From NCBI GenBank assembly GCA_902526175.1, contig CABZJY010000003.1, forward strand, positions 1 through 64,000: a DNA stretch of 64,000 nucleotides. The letters run 5' to 3'. Made by a program: the position numbers and the translations under genes. This DNA comes from an uncultured Alphaproteobacteria bacterium (GTDB lineage Bacteria; Pseudomonadota; Alphaproteobacteria; Methylaequorales; Methylaequoraceae). The first letter of the stretch is position 1, and every line of letters starts with the position of its first letter. Of this stretch, positions 48,202-58,177 are shown piece after piece. The notes below the pieces were generated by a model that searched no databases, had not been told where the DNA came from, and was given only the letters and a program-made list of their open reading frames with translations.

Positions 48202-49969
48202 TTTTTTTTTCTCTTATTATGAGTTGAAGTTCCTTTAAGTGTTTTTCGTCAATACTATTTGGAGCACCTAACATTAAATCTTCTGCTTGTTGATTCATAG
48301 GAAAAGGAACAACTTCTCTAAGGTTAATTTCATTTGCTAGTAACATAACAATTCTGTCAATACCAGGTGCACATCCACCATGCGGAGGAGCTCCATATTG
48401 AAATGCTTTATATAATCCCCCAAACCTTTTCTTCAAGTCATTATTCGAATAACCTGCAATTTCGAATGCTTTTGACATTATATCTGTTTTGTGATTTCTA
48501 ATGGCTCCAGAAGAAAGTTCGACTCCATTACACACAATATCAAACTGCCATGCAAGAATTTTAAGAGGATCTTCATTATTTAGTGAGGTTAAACCACCTT
48601 GAGGCATTGAAAACGGATTGTGACTAAAATCAATTTTTCCCGACTCCTTGTTAATTTCAAACATTGGATAATCTATTATCCAACAAAATTCAAATTTATT
48701 TGTATTTCTTAGCTTTTTTTCATCACAAAGCTTTTCTCTTACCTGACTCGCAAAAATATTGGCTTCATTTTGATGATTTGATATAAAAAAAATAGAATCG
48801 CGGTCTTTGATGCCAGTTATTTCCATAATTTTTTCTAGATTTTCTTTTTTCATATTTTTAGCAATGGGACCTTTAAATTCACCATCTTCAAAAATTATAT
48901 AACCAAGACCCTTTTGATTATTTTTTCTTGCCCAATCATTCATTTTATCAAACCATGCTCTTGGTTGATTAGAAGATTCTGGTAATTTAATTGACTTGAT
49001 TACGTGACCTCTTTTGATATTTTCTTCAAAAATTTTGAAACCAGAATCCTCAAAACAATTCGTTATGTCGTTAATGAATAGTGGATTTCTTAAATCGGGT
49101 TTATCAGTACCATATTTCTCCAATGACTCTGCATATGTAATTCTTTTAAATGGATATGGTGAAACTTCTAAATCCGTATATGTCTTAAATAAATCATACA
49201 TCAATGGTTCTATCTCATTAAAGATATCGTCTTGCTCTACAAAAGACATCTCAAAATCCAGTTGATAAAATTCACCGGGTGATCTATCAGCTCTAGCATC
49301 TTCGTCCCTAAAGCAAGGAGCAATTTGAAAATATTTATCAAACCCTGCTACCATCAACAGTTGCTTAAAAATCTGAGGTGCTTGTGGTAAGGCATAAAAT
49401 TTTCCATGGTGGATTCTACTCGGAACTAAGTAATCTCTTGCACCTTCAGGAGATGATGCTGAAAGGATTGGTGTTTGAATTTCATAAAAACCTTGTTCAA
49501 TCATTCTTTTTCTTATAAAGTTAATGACTTTTGAGCGTAAAAAAATATTCTTTTTTAATCTTTCCTTTCTTAAATCTAAATATCTGAAATTTAATCTTAT
49601 ATCCTCAGGAGCGTCATCCTCTTGAGCTACTTGAAATGGTAAAGTAATGCACTCATTCAGTATTGTGATATCTTCGACTTGAATTTCAATTATCCCTGTT
49701 TTAATGTTTTTATTAATTGTATCATCAGACCTTTTAATTACTTCACCGGAAATTTTAATTACGCTTTCAAGCTTGATTGCTTCAGCTACACTGAAATCTT
49801 TATGATCATTATCAATTACGCATTGAGTAATCCCATAATTATCTCTAATATCTAAAAAAAGTAACTTCCCGTGATCACGTTTCTTATTCAGCCAGCCAGA
49901 AATAAGTACTTTTTTACCGATGTTTTCTTTTGATAATTCTCCACAATTATGGGTTCTGTAGCTATTCAT
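48188..49969 (-). CDS. aspS: aspartyl-tRNA synthetase
   Basis: LDLRKERLKKNIFLRSKVINFIR, CFRDEDARADRSPGEFYQLDFEMSFV, YGAPPHGGCAPGIDRIVMLL. Confidence 0.97.
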   Translation of the reverse strand: MNSYRTHNCGELSKENIGKKVLISGWLNKKRDHGKLLFLDIRDNYGITQCVIDNDHKDFSVAEAIKLESVIKISGEVIKRSDDTINKNIKTGIIEIQVEDITILNECITLPFQVAQEDDAPEDIRLNFRYLDLRKERLKKNIFLRSKVINFIRKRMIEQGFYEIQTPILSASSPEGARDYLVPSRIHHGKFYALPQAPQIFKQLLMVAGFDKYFQIAPCFRDEDARADRSPGEFYQLDFEMSFVEQDDIFNEIEPLMYDLFKTYTDLEVSPYPFKRITYAESLEKYGTDKPDLRNPLFINDITNCFEDSGFKIFEENIKRGHVIKSIKLPESSNQPRAWFDKMNDWARKNNQKGLGYIIFEDGEFKGPIAKNMKKENLEKIMEITGIKDRDSIFFISNHQNEANIFASQVREKLCDEKKLRNTNKFEFCWIIDYPMFEINKESGKIDFSHNPFSMPQGGLTSLNNEDPLKILAWQFDIVCNGVELSSGAIRNHKTDIMSKAFEIAGYSNNDLKKRFGGLYKAFQYGAPPHGGCAPGIDRIVMLLANEINLREVVPFPMNQQAEDLMLGAPNSIDEKHLKELQLIIREKKNEKN

Positions 49970-49991
49970 ATCTTTAGGTTATTAATTTTAT

Positions 49992-51065
49992 GTGATAAAA
50001 TGTATTGTGTTTATAATTAATAACGTCCAATTAAAACAATTTTATCAAGAATGTCAAAAAGATAAAAATATTGCAATTGATACTGAATTTTTTTGGACAA
50101 ATACATACCAACCTATTTTATGTTTAGTTCAAATTGCAAATTCAAATAAAGTAGTCATTTTAGATGTTATAAAGTACAAATTAGATTTAGATTTTTTAAA
50201 GAAATTGTTGATTAATCATAAAATTTTAAAAATTTTTCATTCAGCTAAACAAGATATACAAGTCTTTTTTAATCTATTTAAAATTTTTCCTAAAAATATT
50301 TTTGATATACAACTTGGAGTTTTACCATTAGGCTACGATAATTCCACAAGCTTAAAAACTGTCTGTAAAGACTTCCTAAACATTAATTTAAACAAAGAAA
50401 ATCAATTCATAGACTGGAGGCATAGACCTCTTAACTCAAAACAAATTGAGTATGCTAAAAATGATGTAAAATATCTAATTATGCTCTATACAAAAATTAA
50501 ATTTGAACTTAAAAAACTAAAACGAGAAACATGGATTGCAGATCTTCATAAAAAACTTACTGATAAATCCGAATATTTAAAACATAGAACAGCCTGGAAT
50601 AAAATTAATTTTCTACCAAAAAATATTGATGAATTAACAAATTTAAAAAAATTATCGGCAGTTCGAGAAGTGCTTGCAAAGAAAGAGAATAAATCAATAA
50701 AAAAAATTATTAATAACAAAGAAATAGTAAAATTATGTAAAACATCAGTTGAGTCTATTGAAAAAAAAAAAATAATTTCAAAAATTAAAAATAGAAAATT
50801 AAAAAAATACATAACGAAATTGAACCTTAATAACACGATTTTAACGGGATCAAAAACCCTTGAATTAACTCATGATCAAAAAAATAAAATCAAAAAAATA
50901 AGAATAATATTAGAAAAAAAAGCATATGCGTTAAAAATTCAAACTAATATAATAGCTAATAAAAAAGAAATCATTGAGATTGTTAAAAAAAAAAATATCT
51001 CTTTTTTCAATGGTTGGAAAAATATTTTTTTAGACAAAAAAATAAAGCAAATTCTTAAAGACTAA
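49992..51065 (+). CDS. rnd: ribonuclease D
   Basis: IAIDTEFFWTNTYQPILCLVQIAN, IFHSAKQDIQVFFNLF, IDWRHRPLNSKQIEYAKNDVKYLIMLY. Confidence 0.93.
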   Translation: MIKCIVFIINNVQLKQFYQECQKDKNIAIDTEFFWTNTYQPILCLVQIANSNKVVILDVIKYKLDLDFLKKLLINHKILKIFHSAKQDIQVFFNLFKIFPKNIFDIQLGVLPLGYDNSTSLKTVCKDFLNINLNKENQFIDWRHRPLNSKQIEYAKNDVKYLIMLYTKIKFELKKLKRETWIADLHKKLTDKSEYLKHRTAWNKINFLPKNIDELTNLKKLSAVREVLAKKENKSIKKIINNKEIVKLCKTSVESIEKKKIISKIKNRKLKKYITKLNLNNTILTGSKTLELTHDQKNKIKKIRIILEKKAYALKIQTNIIANKKEIIEIVKKKNISFFNGWKNIFLDKKIKQILKD

Positions 51066-51744
51066 TTTCTGATAGAATCTTCTTTAAAAAAGGAATCGTA
51101 ATTTTTTTTTTTTCCTCTAAGGATCTTTTATCAATCTTATTGCAAATCTTCCATGCGGAAGAATAAGTTCTTTCAATATGATTTAACAAATATTTAATGG
51201 AATTATCAGGAACCTTTATTTGTTTTCTATTAAAGTTTTTAATAATAATTTTTTTTAGTAAACCCTCATCAGGCTCTTTTAATTGAGCAATTACGAATGC
51301 TGATAACCTTGATTGTAAATCTTTTGTTTTAAGATTAAGTGCTAAAGGTGGAGATTTAGCAGTAATTAGAAGAAAATTCTTATTTTCATTAAGGATATTT
51401 ATAAAATTTAAAATATTTTCTTCGGTATTTTTTTCATTAAACGAAATTTCATCTAAATCATCAATAATCCAGCATCTATTGTTTAGCATTAATTTTTGAT
51501 TCTTATTAAATCCTAGATTACTTAAAAAAGTTTTACTAATTCTTATTGCATTTGTTTTTCTTTGCCAAATGTCTGTTATTAATGTTTTTCCACTAGATAC
51601 AGGTCCATAAATATAAATATTTTTGTTTACCCATTTTGGCCAAGAACTTACTAACTTATAAGCAAAAATATTTTTCTCTGATACACAAAAAAAATCTTTT
51701 ACTCCTTCTAAATTAAACTTAAAAGTAATCGATTTTTGTTTCAT
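51055..51744 (-). CDS. DnaA-like regulatory inactivation protein (HdaA-like)
   Basis: IYIYGPVSSGKTLITDIW, WIIDDLDEI; adjacent to purM as in other alphaproteobacteria. Confidence 0.82.
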   Translation of the reverse strand: MKQKSITFKFNLEGVKDFFCVSEKNIFAYKLVSSWPKWVNKNIYIYGPVSSGKTLITDIWQRKTNAIRISKTFLSNLGFNKNQKLMLNNRCWIIDDLDEISFNEKNTEENILNFINILNENKNFLLITAKSPPLALNLKTKDLQSRLSAFVIAQLKEPDEGLLKKIIIKNFNRKQIKVPDNSIKYLLNHIERTYSSAWKICNKIDKRSLEEKKKITIPFLKKILSEISL

Positions 51745-51749
51745 TTTAA

Positions 51750-52838
51750 CTAAAATAATTTTGATATAACTATGGTATTTTTTTCCAAGCCTTCAATCAA
51801 TTTGTACCCAAATGGTCTTAAAGATAGATTGATTTTTTCAATTTCACCAATAGATTTCAGCTCATAATATATATCATTAGTAGAAATTTTAATAGGTATT
51901 AAGCTATCTACAAATACACTATTCTTTATCATTTTTTCAATCTCTAATGATTCTTTTAAATCTGAAAAACTTGAAACTAGGTATGAAGACTTTAGTTCAA
52001 TATTATCAGACTTCGATATGGCTGTTCTTTTTTTCCACCAATTATTAAGCTCCTCTAAAACAAATTTTGCAAGAAGATCGATTTGTGAACTCTTAGAGAT
52101 ATTATTAATTAATTTTGAGTCACTTATACTTATTTCGTTAATGAAGTTAGATGTAAATTCTTTAAGTAGAACACTTGAGCTAATACTTTCACTTTTAGTA
52201 TCAAAAGATTCGTCTAAATAAATTATTAAACCTGATCTTTTTTCAAAAGTATTTAAAATATTTGATAATTTTTCTTGATTCTCCGAAATTATATCTTCTG
52301 GTGCAATTTGAAAATTATTTAGATAATTTAGGTTAGGAAAAAATAAATTCAGTAAATTATCTTCTTGATATTCATCTTTTAAAATTTCGTACCATTTATT
52401 ATTTTTTTCCCATAGATATGTATTATTTAACTTCTTATGCAATGCAAGTATTAAAAAACTATCTGAAATTGTACTACTTATTTCTAAATTAAATTCTTTC
52501 AAATAGTTATCTATTTTTTCTTTTTCAAAATGAACATCTACCAATGCTTTGTAAAAAGATCCTCTGTAATTTTCTTCTTTAATCTTAAATTCTTTTACTA
52601 ATTTGATCAAATTACCCTTTTGCAGTGTATTTATTTTCCCTAAATTTTTTTCAGATAAAATTTTTTTTAACAACATTTCCAAGGCTTGATTAAAAGCAGC
52701 ATTTTTTGCTGTATCGCGGGCCGTTGAAATATTTTCATTATCTATAACTATTCTAATATTTTTGATAAAATATATATCATCATTAGAAAACAAAACAGTT
52801 GGAAACATTAGTAATATAATTAATTTTAGAAATTGCAT
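51750..52838 (-). CDS. DUF2066-like secreted protein
   Basis: Signal peptide; NISTARDTAKNAAFNQALEMLLKKIL; position next to hdaA and purM. Confidence 0.68.
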   Translation of the reverse strand: MQFLKLIILLMFPTVLFSNDDIYFIKNIRIVIDNENISTARDTAKNAAFNQALEMLLKKILSEKNLGKINTLQKGNLIKLVKEFKIKEENYRGSFYKALVDVHFEKEKIDNYLKEFNLEISSTISDSFLILALHKKLNNTYLWEKNNKWYEILKDEYQEDNLLNLFFPNLNYLNNFQIAPEDIISENQEKLSNILNTFEKRSGLIIYLDESFDTKSESISSSVLLKEFTSNFINEISISDSKLINNISKSSQIDLLAKFVLEELNNWWKKRTAISKSDNIELKSSYLVSSFSDLKESLEIEKMIKNSVFVDSLIPIKISTNDIYYELKSIGEIEKINLSLRPFGYKLIEGLEKNTIVISKLF

Positions 52839-52928
52839 AAAATCTTAAGCCAATTTTTTTTTTTTTATTAGATCTTAGTTAATTACGATAATATGATAAC
52901 AAAAAAAACATAGTTATAAGGAAAAAAA

Positions 52929-53984
52929 ATTAATATTTCATACAAATCATCTGGGGTAGATATTAAAAAGGCATCAAAACTCTCCAAACAAATTATCAAA
53001 ATTACGAAAGAAGGTCAGGGCAAAGAAATTTTGAAAAATCCGGGGGGATTTTCTGCTCTTTTTGATATTAAAAAACTAAATTTTAAAGATCCAATATTAC
53101 TAAGCAGTACAGATGGCGTGGGAACTAAGCTTTTACTTGCGGTCGAATATGCTTTTTATAAAAATATTGGAATTGACCTAGTTGCCATGTGTGTCAATGA
53201 TTTATTAGTTAATGGTGGAAAACCAATATTTTTTTTAGATTATATTTCAACTTCAAAATTATTAAACAATCAATTTTTGGAACTAATTAAAAGCATACAT
53301 AAAGGATGTAAAGAATCACAGTGTAGTTTAATCGGAGGTGAAACTGCAGAAATGCCAGGAGTATATAAAAAAAATGATTTTGATATGGCTGGTTTTGCAG
53401 TTGGTGTTGTTGAAAGAAAAAATTTGGTTACCAAGATTAATGTCTCTGACGACTCATTGATACTTGGTTTAGAATCGAGTGGATTTCATTCTAATGGATT
53501 TTCACTTATTAGAAATGTCCTAAAAAAAAAGGTTGGTAATTTAAATATTAAAACTCCCTATAAATCAAAACAAAAAAAATTATTTGAAGATTTATTAATA
53601 CCTACAAAAATTTATACTCGCCTGATTTTGCCACTAATTAAGAAAAAATTAATTGATTCAATGGCTCATATTACTGGTGGAGGTTTATCAGAAAACATTG
53701 AAAGAGCATTACCTGATGATTTCCATGTAAAAATTGATGCTAAAAATTTTTTTTCGCCAGAAAAATTTGTTTGGTTAGCAGAAATTGGAAAGATAAGTAG
53801 TAATGAAATGCTTAAAACTTTTAATTGTGGTATAGGTTTTATAATTGTTATTAAAAAGAAAAATTACAAAAAAATTACTAAATATTTCAAATTACATAAC
53901 ACAAAATGTATAGAATTAGGAATTGTTCGAAAAGGAAAAAGAAAAAATAAAGTTGAATTTAAAAACTTTAGACCGTGGGCATGA
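52929..53984 (+). CDS. purM: phosphoribosylformylglycinamidine cyclo-ligase, likely ATT start
   Basis: Frame open from 52920 gives (I/M)NISYKSSGVDIKKASKL..GGFSALFDIKK, SSTDGVGTKLLLA, GGETAEMPGVY; ORF track start (53031) drops conserved N-terminus. Confidence 0.9.
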   Translation: MNISYKSSGVDIKKASKLSKQIIKITKEGQGKEILKNPGGFSALFDIKKLNFKDPILLSSTDGVGTKLLLAVEYAFYKNIGIDLVAMCVNDLLVNGGKPIFFLDYISTSKLLNNQFLELIKSIHKGCKESQCSLIGGETAEMPGVYKKNDFDMAGFAVGVVERKNLVTKINVSDDSLILGLESSGFHSNGFSLIRNVLKKKVGNLNIKTPYKSKQKKLFEDLLIPTKIYTRLILPLIKKKLIDSMAHITGGGLSENIERALPDDFHVKIDAKNFFSPEKFVWLAEIGKISSNEMLKTFNCGIGFIIVIKKKNYKKITKYFKLHNTKCIELGIVRKGKRKNKVEFKNFRPWA

Positions 53985-54550
53985 ATATTGGTATCTTGAT
54001 TTCTGGAAAAGGCTCAAATATGCTTAATATAGTAAAAGCATGTGATAATGGAACCTTAAATGCAAGAGTTAAAATAGTAATAAGTAACAAACCATCTGAG
54101 GGTATTTATAAGGCACAAAAAATAGGTATACCAACAAAAATTATTGAAACAAAAAATTTTAACTCAAAATTGAAATTTGAAAATGAAATAACAAATATCT
54201 TAAAAATAAATAAAGTATCACTTGTCTGTTTAGCAGGATTCATGAAAATTCTCAGTAAAAAATTTGTAAGTCAATGGGAAAAAAGATTAATAAATATTCA
54301 CCCATCATTATTACCATCGTTCAAAGGTATTAATGCTCAATTGCAAGCTATTAAAAAAGGGGTAAAGTACGCTGGATGCACAGTACATTATGTTTCAAGT
54401 GCAATTGATGATGGTGAAATACTTGATCAAAGTATTGTGAAAGTATGTAAAAATGAAAACGAGCAATCGCTAAGCAAAAAAATATTGATTGAAGAACACA
54501 AGTTATATATAAAAGTTTTAAAGAATTTAATTAATAAGGAGTTGGTATGA
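53981..54550 (+). CDS. purN: phosphoribosylglycinamide formyltransferase
   Basis: MNIGILISGKGSNMLNIVKAC, INIHPSLLPSFKGINAQLQA; ATGA overlap with purM. Confidence 0.95.
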   Translation: MNIGILISGKGSNMLNIVKACDNGTLNARVKIVISNKPSEGIYKAQKIGIPTKIIETKNFNSKLKFENEITNILKINKVSLVCLAGFMKILSKKFVSQWEKRLINIHPSLLPSFKGINAQLQAIKKGVKYAGCTVHYVSSAIDDGEILDQSIVKVCKNENEQSLSKKILIEEHKLYIKVLKNLINKELV

Positions 54551-54666
54551 GTAAAGATGAAGCTAAAGAACACCAAAAGTTTTTTAATTTATTTATAAAA
54601 TGGTCCATTATAACAACGATAGCTGTAGTTGTGCTACTAGTTGGTATGTATATTTTCTTAGTCTAA
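54547..54666 (+). CDS. aa3-type cytochrome c oxidase subunit IV-like peptide (absent from ORF track)
   Basis: [39 protein letters not shown]; short N-terminal EHxxxxxxFxK then one TM. Confidence 0.72.
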   Translation: MSKDEAKEHQKFFNLFIKWSIITTIAVVVLLVGMYIFLV

Positions 54667-55077
54667 AATTTCCCTAGATGAAAAGAAGAAATTAATTTCA
54701 GTTTCTGCGTTCTCATTACTATCAGAACCATGTACGGAATTTTCTTCAACGGATTTCCCAAAGAGTTTTCTAATTGTATTTTCATCAGCATTTTGAGGAT
54801 TTGTAGCTCCCATAATCTCTCGGTATTTTTTGACTGCATCGTTACTTTTTAAAACTTGAACAACAATTGGTCCAGAGGTCATATATTTGCACAAATCAAT
54901 AAAAAAAGGTTTTTCTTTATGTACTCCATAGAAAGTTTCTGCATCTACAGATGAGAGTAATAACATTTTCTGGGCTACTATTTTAAAATTATTAGTTTCA
55001 AGAATGGAATTAATCTTTCCAATAAGATTTCGTTTAACTGCATCTGGTTTAATTATTGATAATGTATATTCTGTCAT
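54658..55077 (-). CDS. ndk: nucleoside diphosphate kinase
   Basis: [60 protein letters not shown]. Confidence 0.97.
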   Translation of the reverse strand: MTEYTLSIIKPDAVKRNLIGKINSILETNNFKIVAQKMLLLSSVDAETFYGVHKEKPFFIDLCKYMTSGPIVVQVLKSNDAVKKYREIMGATNPQNADENTIRKLFGKSVEENSVHGSDSNENAETEINFFFSSREILD

Positions 55078-55083
55078 ATTCTC

Positions 55084-55539
55084 TCACATTTCTTTCCAAT
55101 TAAAATTTGTAGTTTCTAGAAATATTTTTACTGAAAATCCACTAGTAACTAATTTTTTTTTTTGTTTAATATAATCGAGCTTTTCATCAATATATGAAAA
55201 AAAAAAAAACTTTCCACAATAATTTAATTTTTTTAACAATGCAGATGGAGAACTTATTACAATATCGTATTTTTCCGAAATATATCGTTCTGTTAAATGA
55301 CCGTATGTAAGTAGCAAAGGGTTAACATCAAAATCATTTTTATCCATACATGTTAGATGCTGCAAAAAAGAAACTTTCTCATATGTCCAAAAGAAACTAT
55401 CAATCCTCTTTAATTCCGTTTCATTTTTTAAGTTTATTAAAATCCTAAAGTTTTTATTAACAAGTTTCTTACAAAGTCTGTAAACAATTTTTTCAAAATT
55501 TGAACTTATGAAATAAAGGTTTATCTCAGGTTTTTTCAT
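55084..55539 (-). CDS. holC: DNA polymerase III subunit chi
   Basis: INLYFISSNFEKIVYRLCKKLVNKNFRILI; between ndk and pepA; start at 55539 inferred. Confidence 0.78.
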   Translation of the reverse strand: MKKPEINLYFISSNFEKIVYRLCKKLVNKNFRILINLKNETELKRIDSFFWTYEKVSFLQHLTCMDKNDFDVNPLLLTYGHLTERYISEKYDIVISSPSALLKKLNYCGKFFFFSYIDEKLDYIKQKKKLVTSGFSVKIFLETTNFNWKEM

Positions 55540-57019
55540 GATTGCATCTGACAAACTCGTTCAGTAATCTTACACCAAAACCTGTACCTCCAGTTCTTGA
55601 AAGTGATGTATTTTTTTTTGACCAGGTAACACCAGCGATGTCGAGGTGTGCCCATGGAGTTTTGCCAATAAATCTTTTTAAAAATTGAGCTGCAGTTATA
55701 CTACCTGCTCCTCTACTATTTGTAATATTTCTCATATCTGCGATTTCACAATTTAATAACTTATCAAATTCACTATCTAAAGGTAGCCTCCAAACTAGTT
55801 CCTTTGAAACTTTTGAAGATTCTAAAATCTGATTAGATAAGTTATCATCATTTGAAAATAATCCAGCATACCTATCCCCGAGAGCAACAATGATTGCTCC
55901 AGTTAAAGTTGCTAAATCTACAATTAACTTTGGCTTATATTCTGTATTAACATACCAAAGAATATCGGCAAGTACTAGTCTGCCCTCAGCATCAGTATTT
56001 AACACTTCAATTGTTTGGCCTGACATTGACTTCACAACATCTCCTGGCCTTTGTGCATTACCATCAGGCATATTTTCGACCAAGCCAACTATGCCAACGG
56101 CATTTACTTTTGCCTTTCTTTGTGCAAGCGAGAGCATTAGACCTGCAACAACTGCAGATCCTCCCATATCCCATTTCATATCTTCCATACCACCAGAAGG
56201 TTTGAGTGAAATCCCGCCTGTATCAAATGTAACACCTTTCCCAACAAATGCCAAAGGTTTAGAATTCTTAATATCTTTGGTTTTTAGGCCATTCCATTCC
56301 ATAATAAGAACTCTAGGAGGTCTTACAGAACCTTTTGCTACTCCCATTAATGCATCCATTCCAAGTTTATTTATTTTTTTTTCATCGAAAATTTTTAGCG
56401 TTAGTCCAGTATTTTTAAAAAAATTACAGTATTCTACAAACTTCTCTGGATACAAAACATTTGCTGGTTCTGAAACTAAATCTCTAGTAAAAAATACACC
56501 TTTAGCTAATTTCTTGTGCTCTTCAAAATTTTTTTTGGCTTTAGAATATTCTGATGAACAAAACGTTATCTTTGAAACAAGATTTCTTTTTTTTGATTTA
56601 GCAGTTTTATACTTATCAAAAGAATAGTTTTTCAAATAAAAGCCAAGCCCAAGCTGTGCAATTATTTCAGGTATACTATGTGTTAGTTTTGAATTTTCTT
56701 CAATCAAAACTGATATTGAAGTATTTGGGTTTTTTTCAAACGAAGGAAGTTTTCTTCCTGTAATATAAGCGTAATCATTTAAATTCTTATGATCAGTAAT
56801 TTTACATACATTAATTCTTTTCAAATTATTTTTTTTATCATAAAAAGTAAATTCTTCATCAAAATCCTTTTTTTTAAACATATTTTTTTTTAAAGCATTT
56901 GCTAAAAAAGATTTAATATCATCATTTAGACCCTGACTAAGTATTGTTTTACCATCAAATAGAAAAACTAAATAGTGAGATACTTCTGTTGAAGGTTTAT
57001 TTAAAAAATTTATATCCAA
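55526..57019 (-). CDS. pepA: leucyl aminopeptidase
   Basis: VGKGVTFDTGGISLKPSGGMEDMKWDMGGSAVVAGLM, NTDAEGRLVLAD. Confidence 0.97.
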   Translation of the reverse strand: MDINFLNKPSTEVSHYLVFLFDGKTILSQGLNDDIKSFLANALKKNMFKKKDFDEEFTFYDKKNNLKRINVCKITDHKNLNDYAYITGRKLPSFEKNPNTSISVLIEENSKLTHSIPEIIAQLGLGFYLKNYSFDKYKTAKSKKRNLVSKITFCSSEYSKAKKNFEEHKKLAKGVFFTRDLVSEPANVLYPEKFVEYCNFFKNTGLTLKIFDEKKINKLGMDALMGVAKGSVRPPRVLIMEWNGLKTKDIKNSKPLAFVGKGVTFDTGGISLKPSGGMEDMKWDMGGSAVVAGLMLSLAQRKAKVNAVGIVGLVENMPDGNAQRPGDVVKSMSGQTIEVLNTDAEGRLVLADILWYVNTEYKPKLIVDLATLTGAIIVALGDRYAGLFSNDDNLSNQILESSKVSKELVWRLPLDSEFDKLLNCEIADMRNITNSRGAGSITAAQFLKRFIGKTPWAHLDIAGVTWSKKNTSLSRTGGTGFGVRLLNEFVRCNHEKT

Positions 57020-57082
57020 AGTTTACCCTTTCTTAATTTTACTTGTATAATGTTATCAAACTATGCCTAAAAGCACGATTCA

Positions 57083-58177
57083 ATGAAATTAATCGAAAAA
57101 TATATTGTAAAGCAATTGTTTTTAAATTCAATGCTTATATTATTACTAATTTTGTCAATTTTTTCATTAAGTAAAAGTGTTCAGTTAATAGAAATATCAT
57201 TAAATAAAGGACTGCCCTTTATCTATTTAATCAGGTTAATAATTTTTTCTTTACCATCTGTAATCCCGTTTCTTCTTCCAATAATTTTTTGTTTATCAAT
57301 TTTTTTTACATATACTCGAATGAGAACAGATCGTGAATTAATTATAATTGAAGGTTCTGGCGGATCTAAAAATTTTGTCATAAAACCGGTAATTATATTT
57401 GGGCTTGCTTTATCTTGTATAAGTTTAATATTCACTCTTTATTTATCTCCGAAATCTAATCAAAATTTTAGGTTTTTAATTAATACTATAAAAAATGATT
57501 ATTCGTCTAGTTTTCTTCAGGAAGGTATTTTTAATACAATTGGTAAAGATTTTACTATTTTTTTAAAGCAGAGACTGAATGATGGGGAACTACGGAATAT
57601 ATTTATTCATGATACAAGAGATACAAATAAACCAAATACATTAATTTCAAAAGAAGGTTATGTTATTAAAACAGCAGAAGGAAACAAAATTTTACTAAAA
57701 AATGGCAGTCAGCAATTTTTATCACAGGAAAAAAAAAAACTTTCAATACTATATTTTGATGAGTATCTCTTGTCATTTCAAACTGATTCTAATAGTGTTT
57801 ATTCACGAATTTGGAAAACTCCATCTGAAAGAACTATTGGTGAATTAAGAGAACCAAACCTTAAAAACAAAGACGATGTAAAAAACCTACAGGCGTTCAA
57901 AGCAGAACTAATTCAACGATTTGTTCTACCACTTAATATCGTCTGCTTTGGTTTTTTAGTGGTTACATTTTTGTTGGCACAGGATTTCATTAGAGATGAG
58001 AATATGAAAACTAATTTTAAAATTTTGGGGTTAATAATTGTATTGAAATTAATATATATTCTCTTTTCAAGTGTAGCTGTGAAACATAATAATTTAGAAT
58101 TGTTAAATTTTGTCCCTATCTCTTTTTCCTTAATTATTGGATTGAAGATCTTGTACAAATTAAATAGAAATTTATAA
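57083..58177 (+). CDS. lptF: LPS export permease LptF
   Basis: YjgP/YjgQ family, MKLIEKYIVKQLFLNSMLILLLILSIFSLSKSVQLIE; paired with lptG. Confidence 0.9.
   Translation: MKLIEKYIVKQLFLNSMLILLLILSIFSLSKSVQLIEISLNKGLPFIYLIRLIIFSLPSVIPFLLPIIFCLSIFFTYTRMRTDRELIIIEGSGGSKNFVIKPVIIFGLALSCISLIFTLYLSPKSNQNFRFLINTIKNDYSSSFLQEGIFNTIGKDFTIFLKQRLNDGELRNIFIHDTRDTNKPNTLISKEGYVIKTAEGNKILLKNGSQQFLSQEKKKLSILYFDEYLLSFQTDSNSVYSRIWKTPSERTIGELREPNLKNKDDVKNLQAFKAELIQRFVLPLNIVCFGFLVVTFLLAQDFIRDENMKTNFKILGLIIVLKLIYILFSSVAVKHNNLELLNFVPISFSLIIGLKILYKLNRNL

Noticed and set aside
55890-56627. 245-aa ORF antisense to pepA
   Set aside because: Overlapped by a highly conserved pepA; composition mirrors the complement and no family features.
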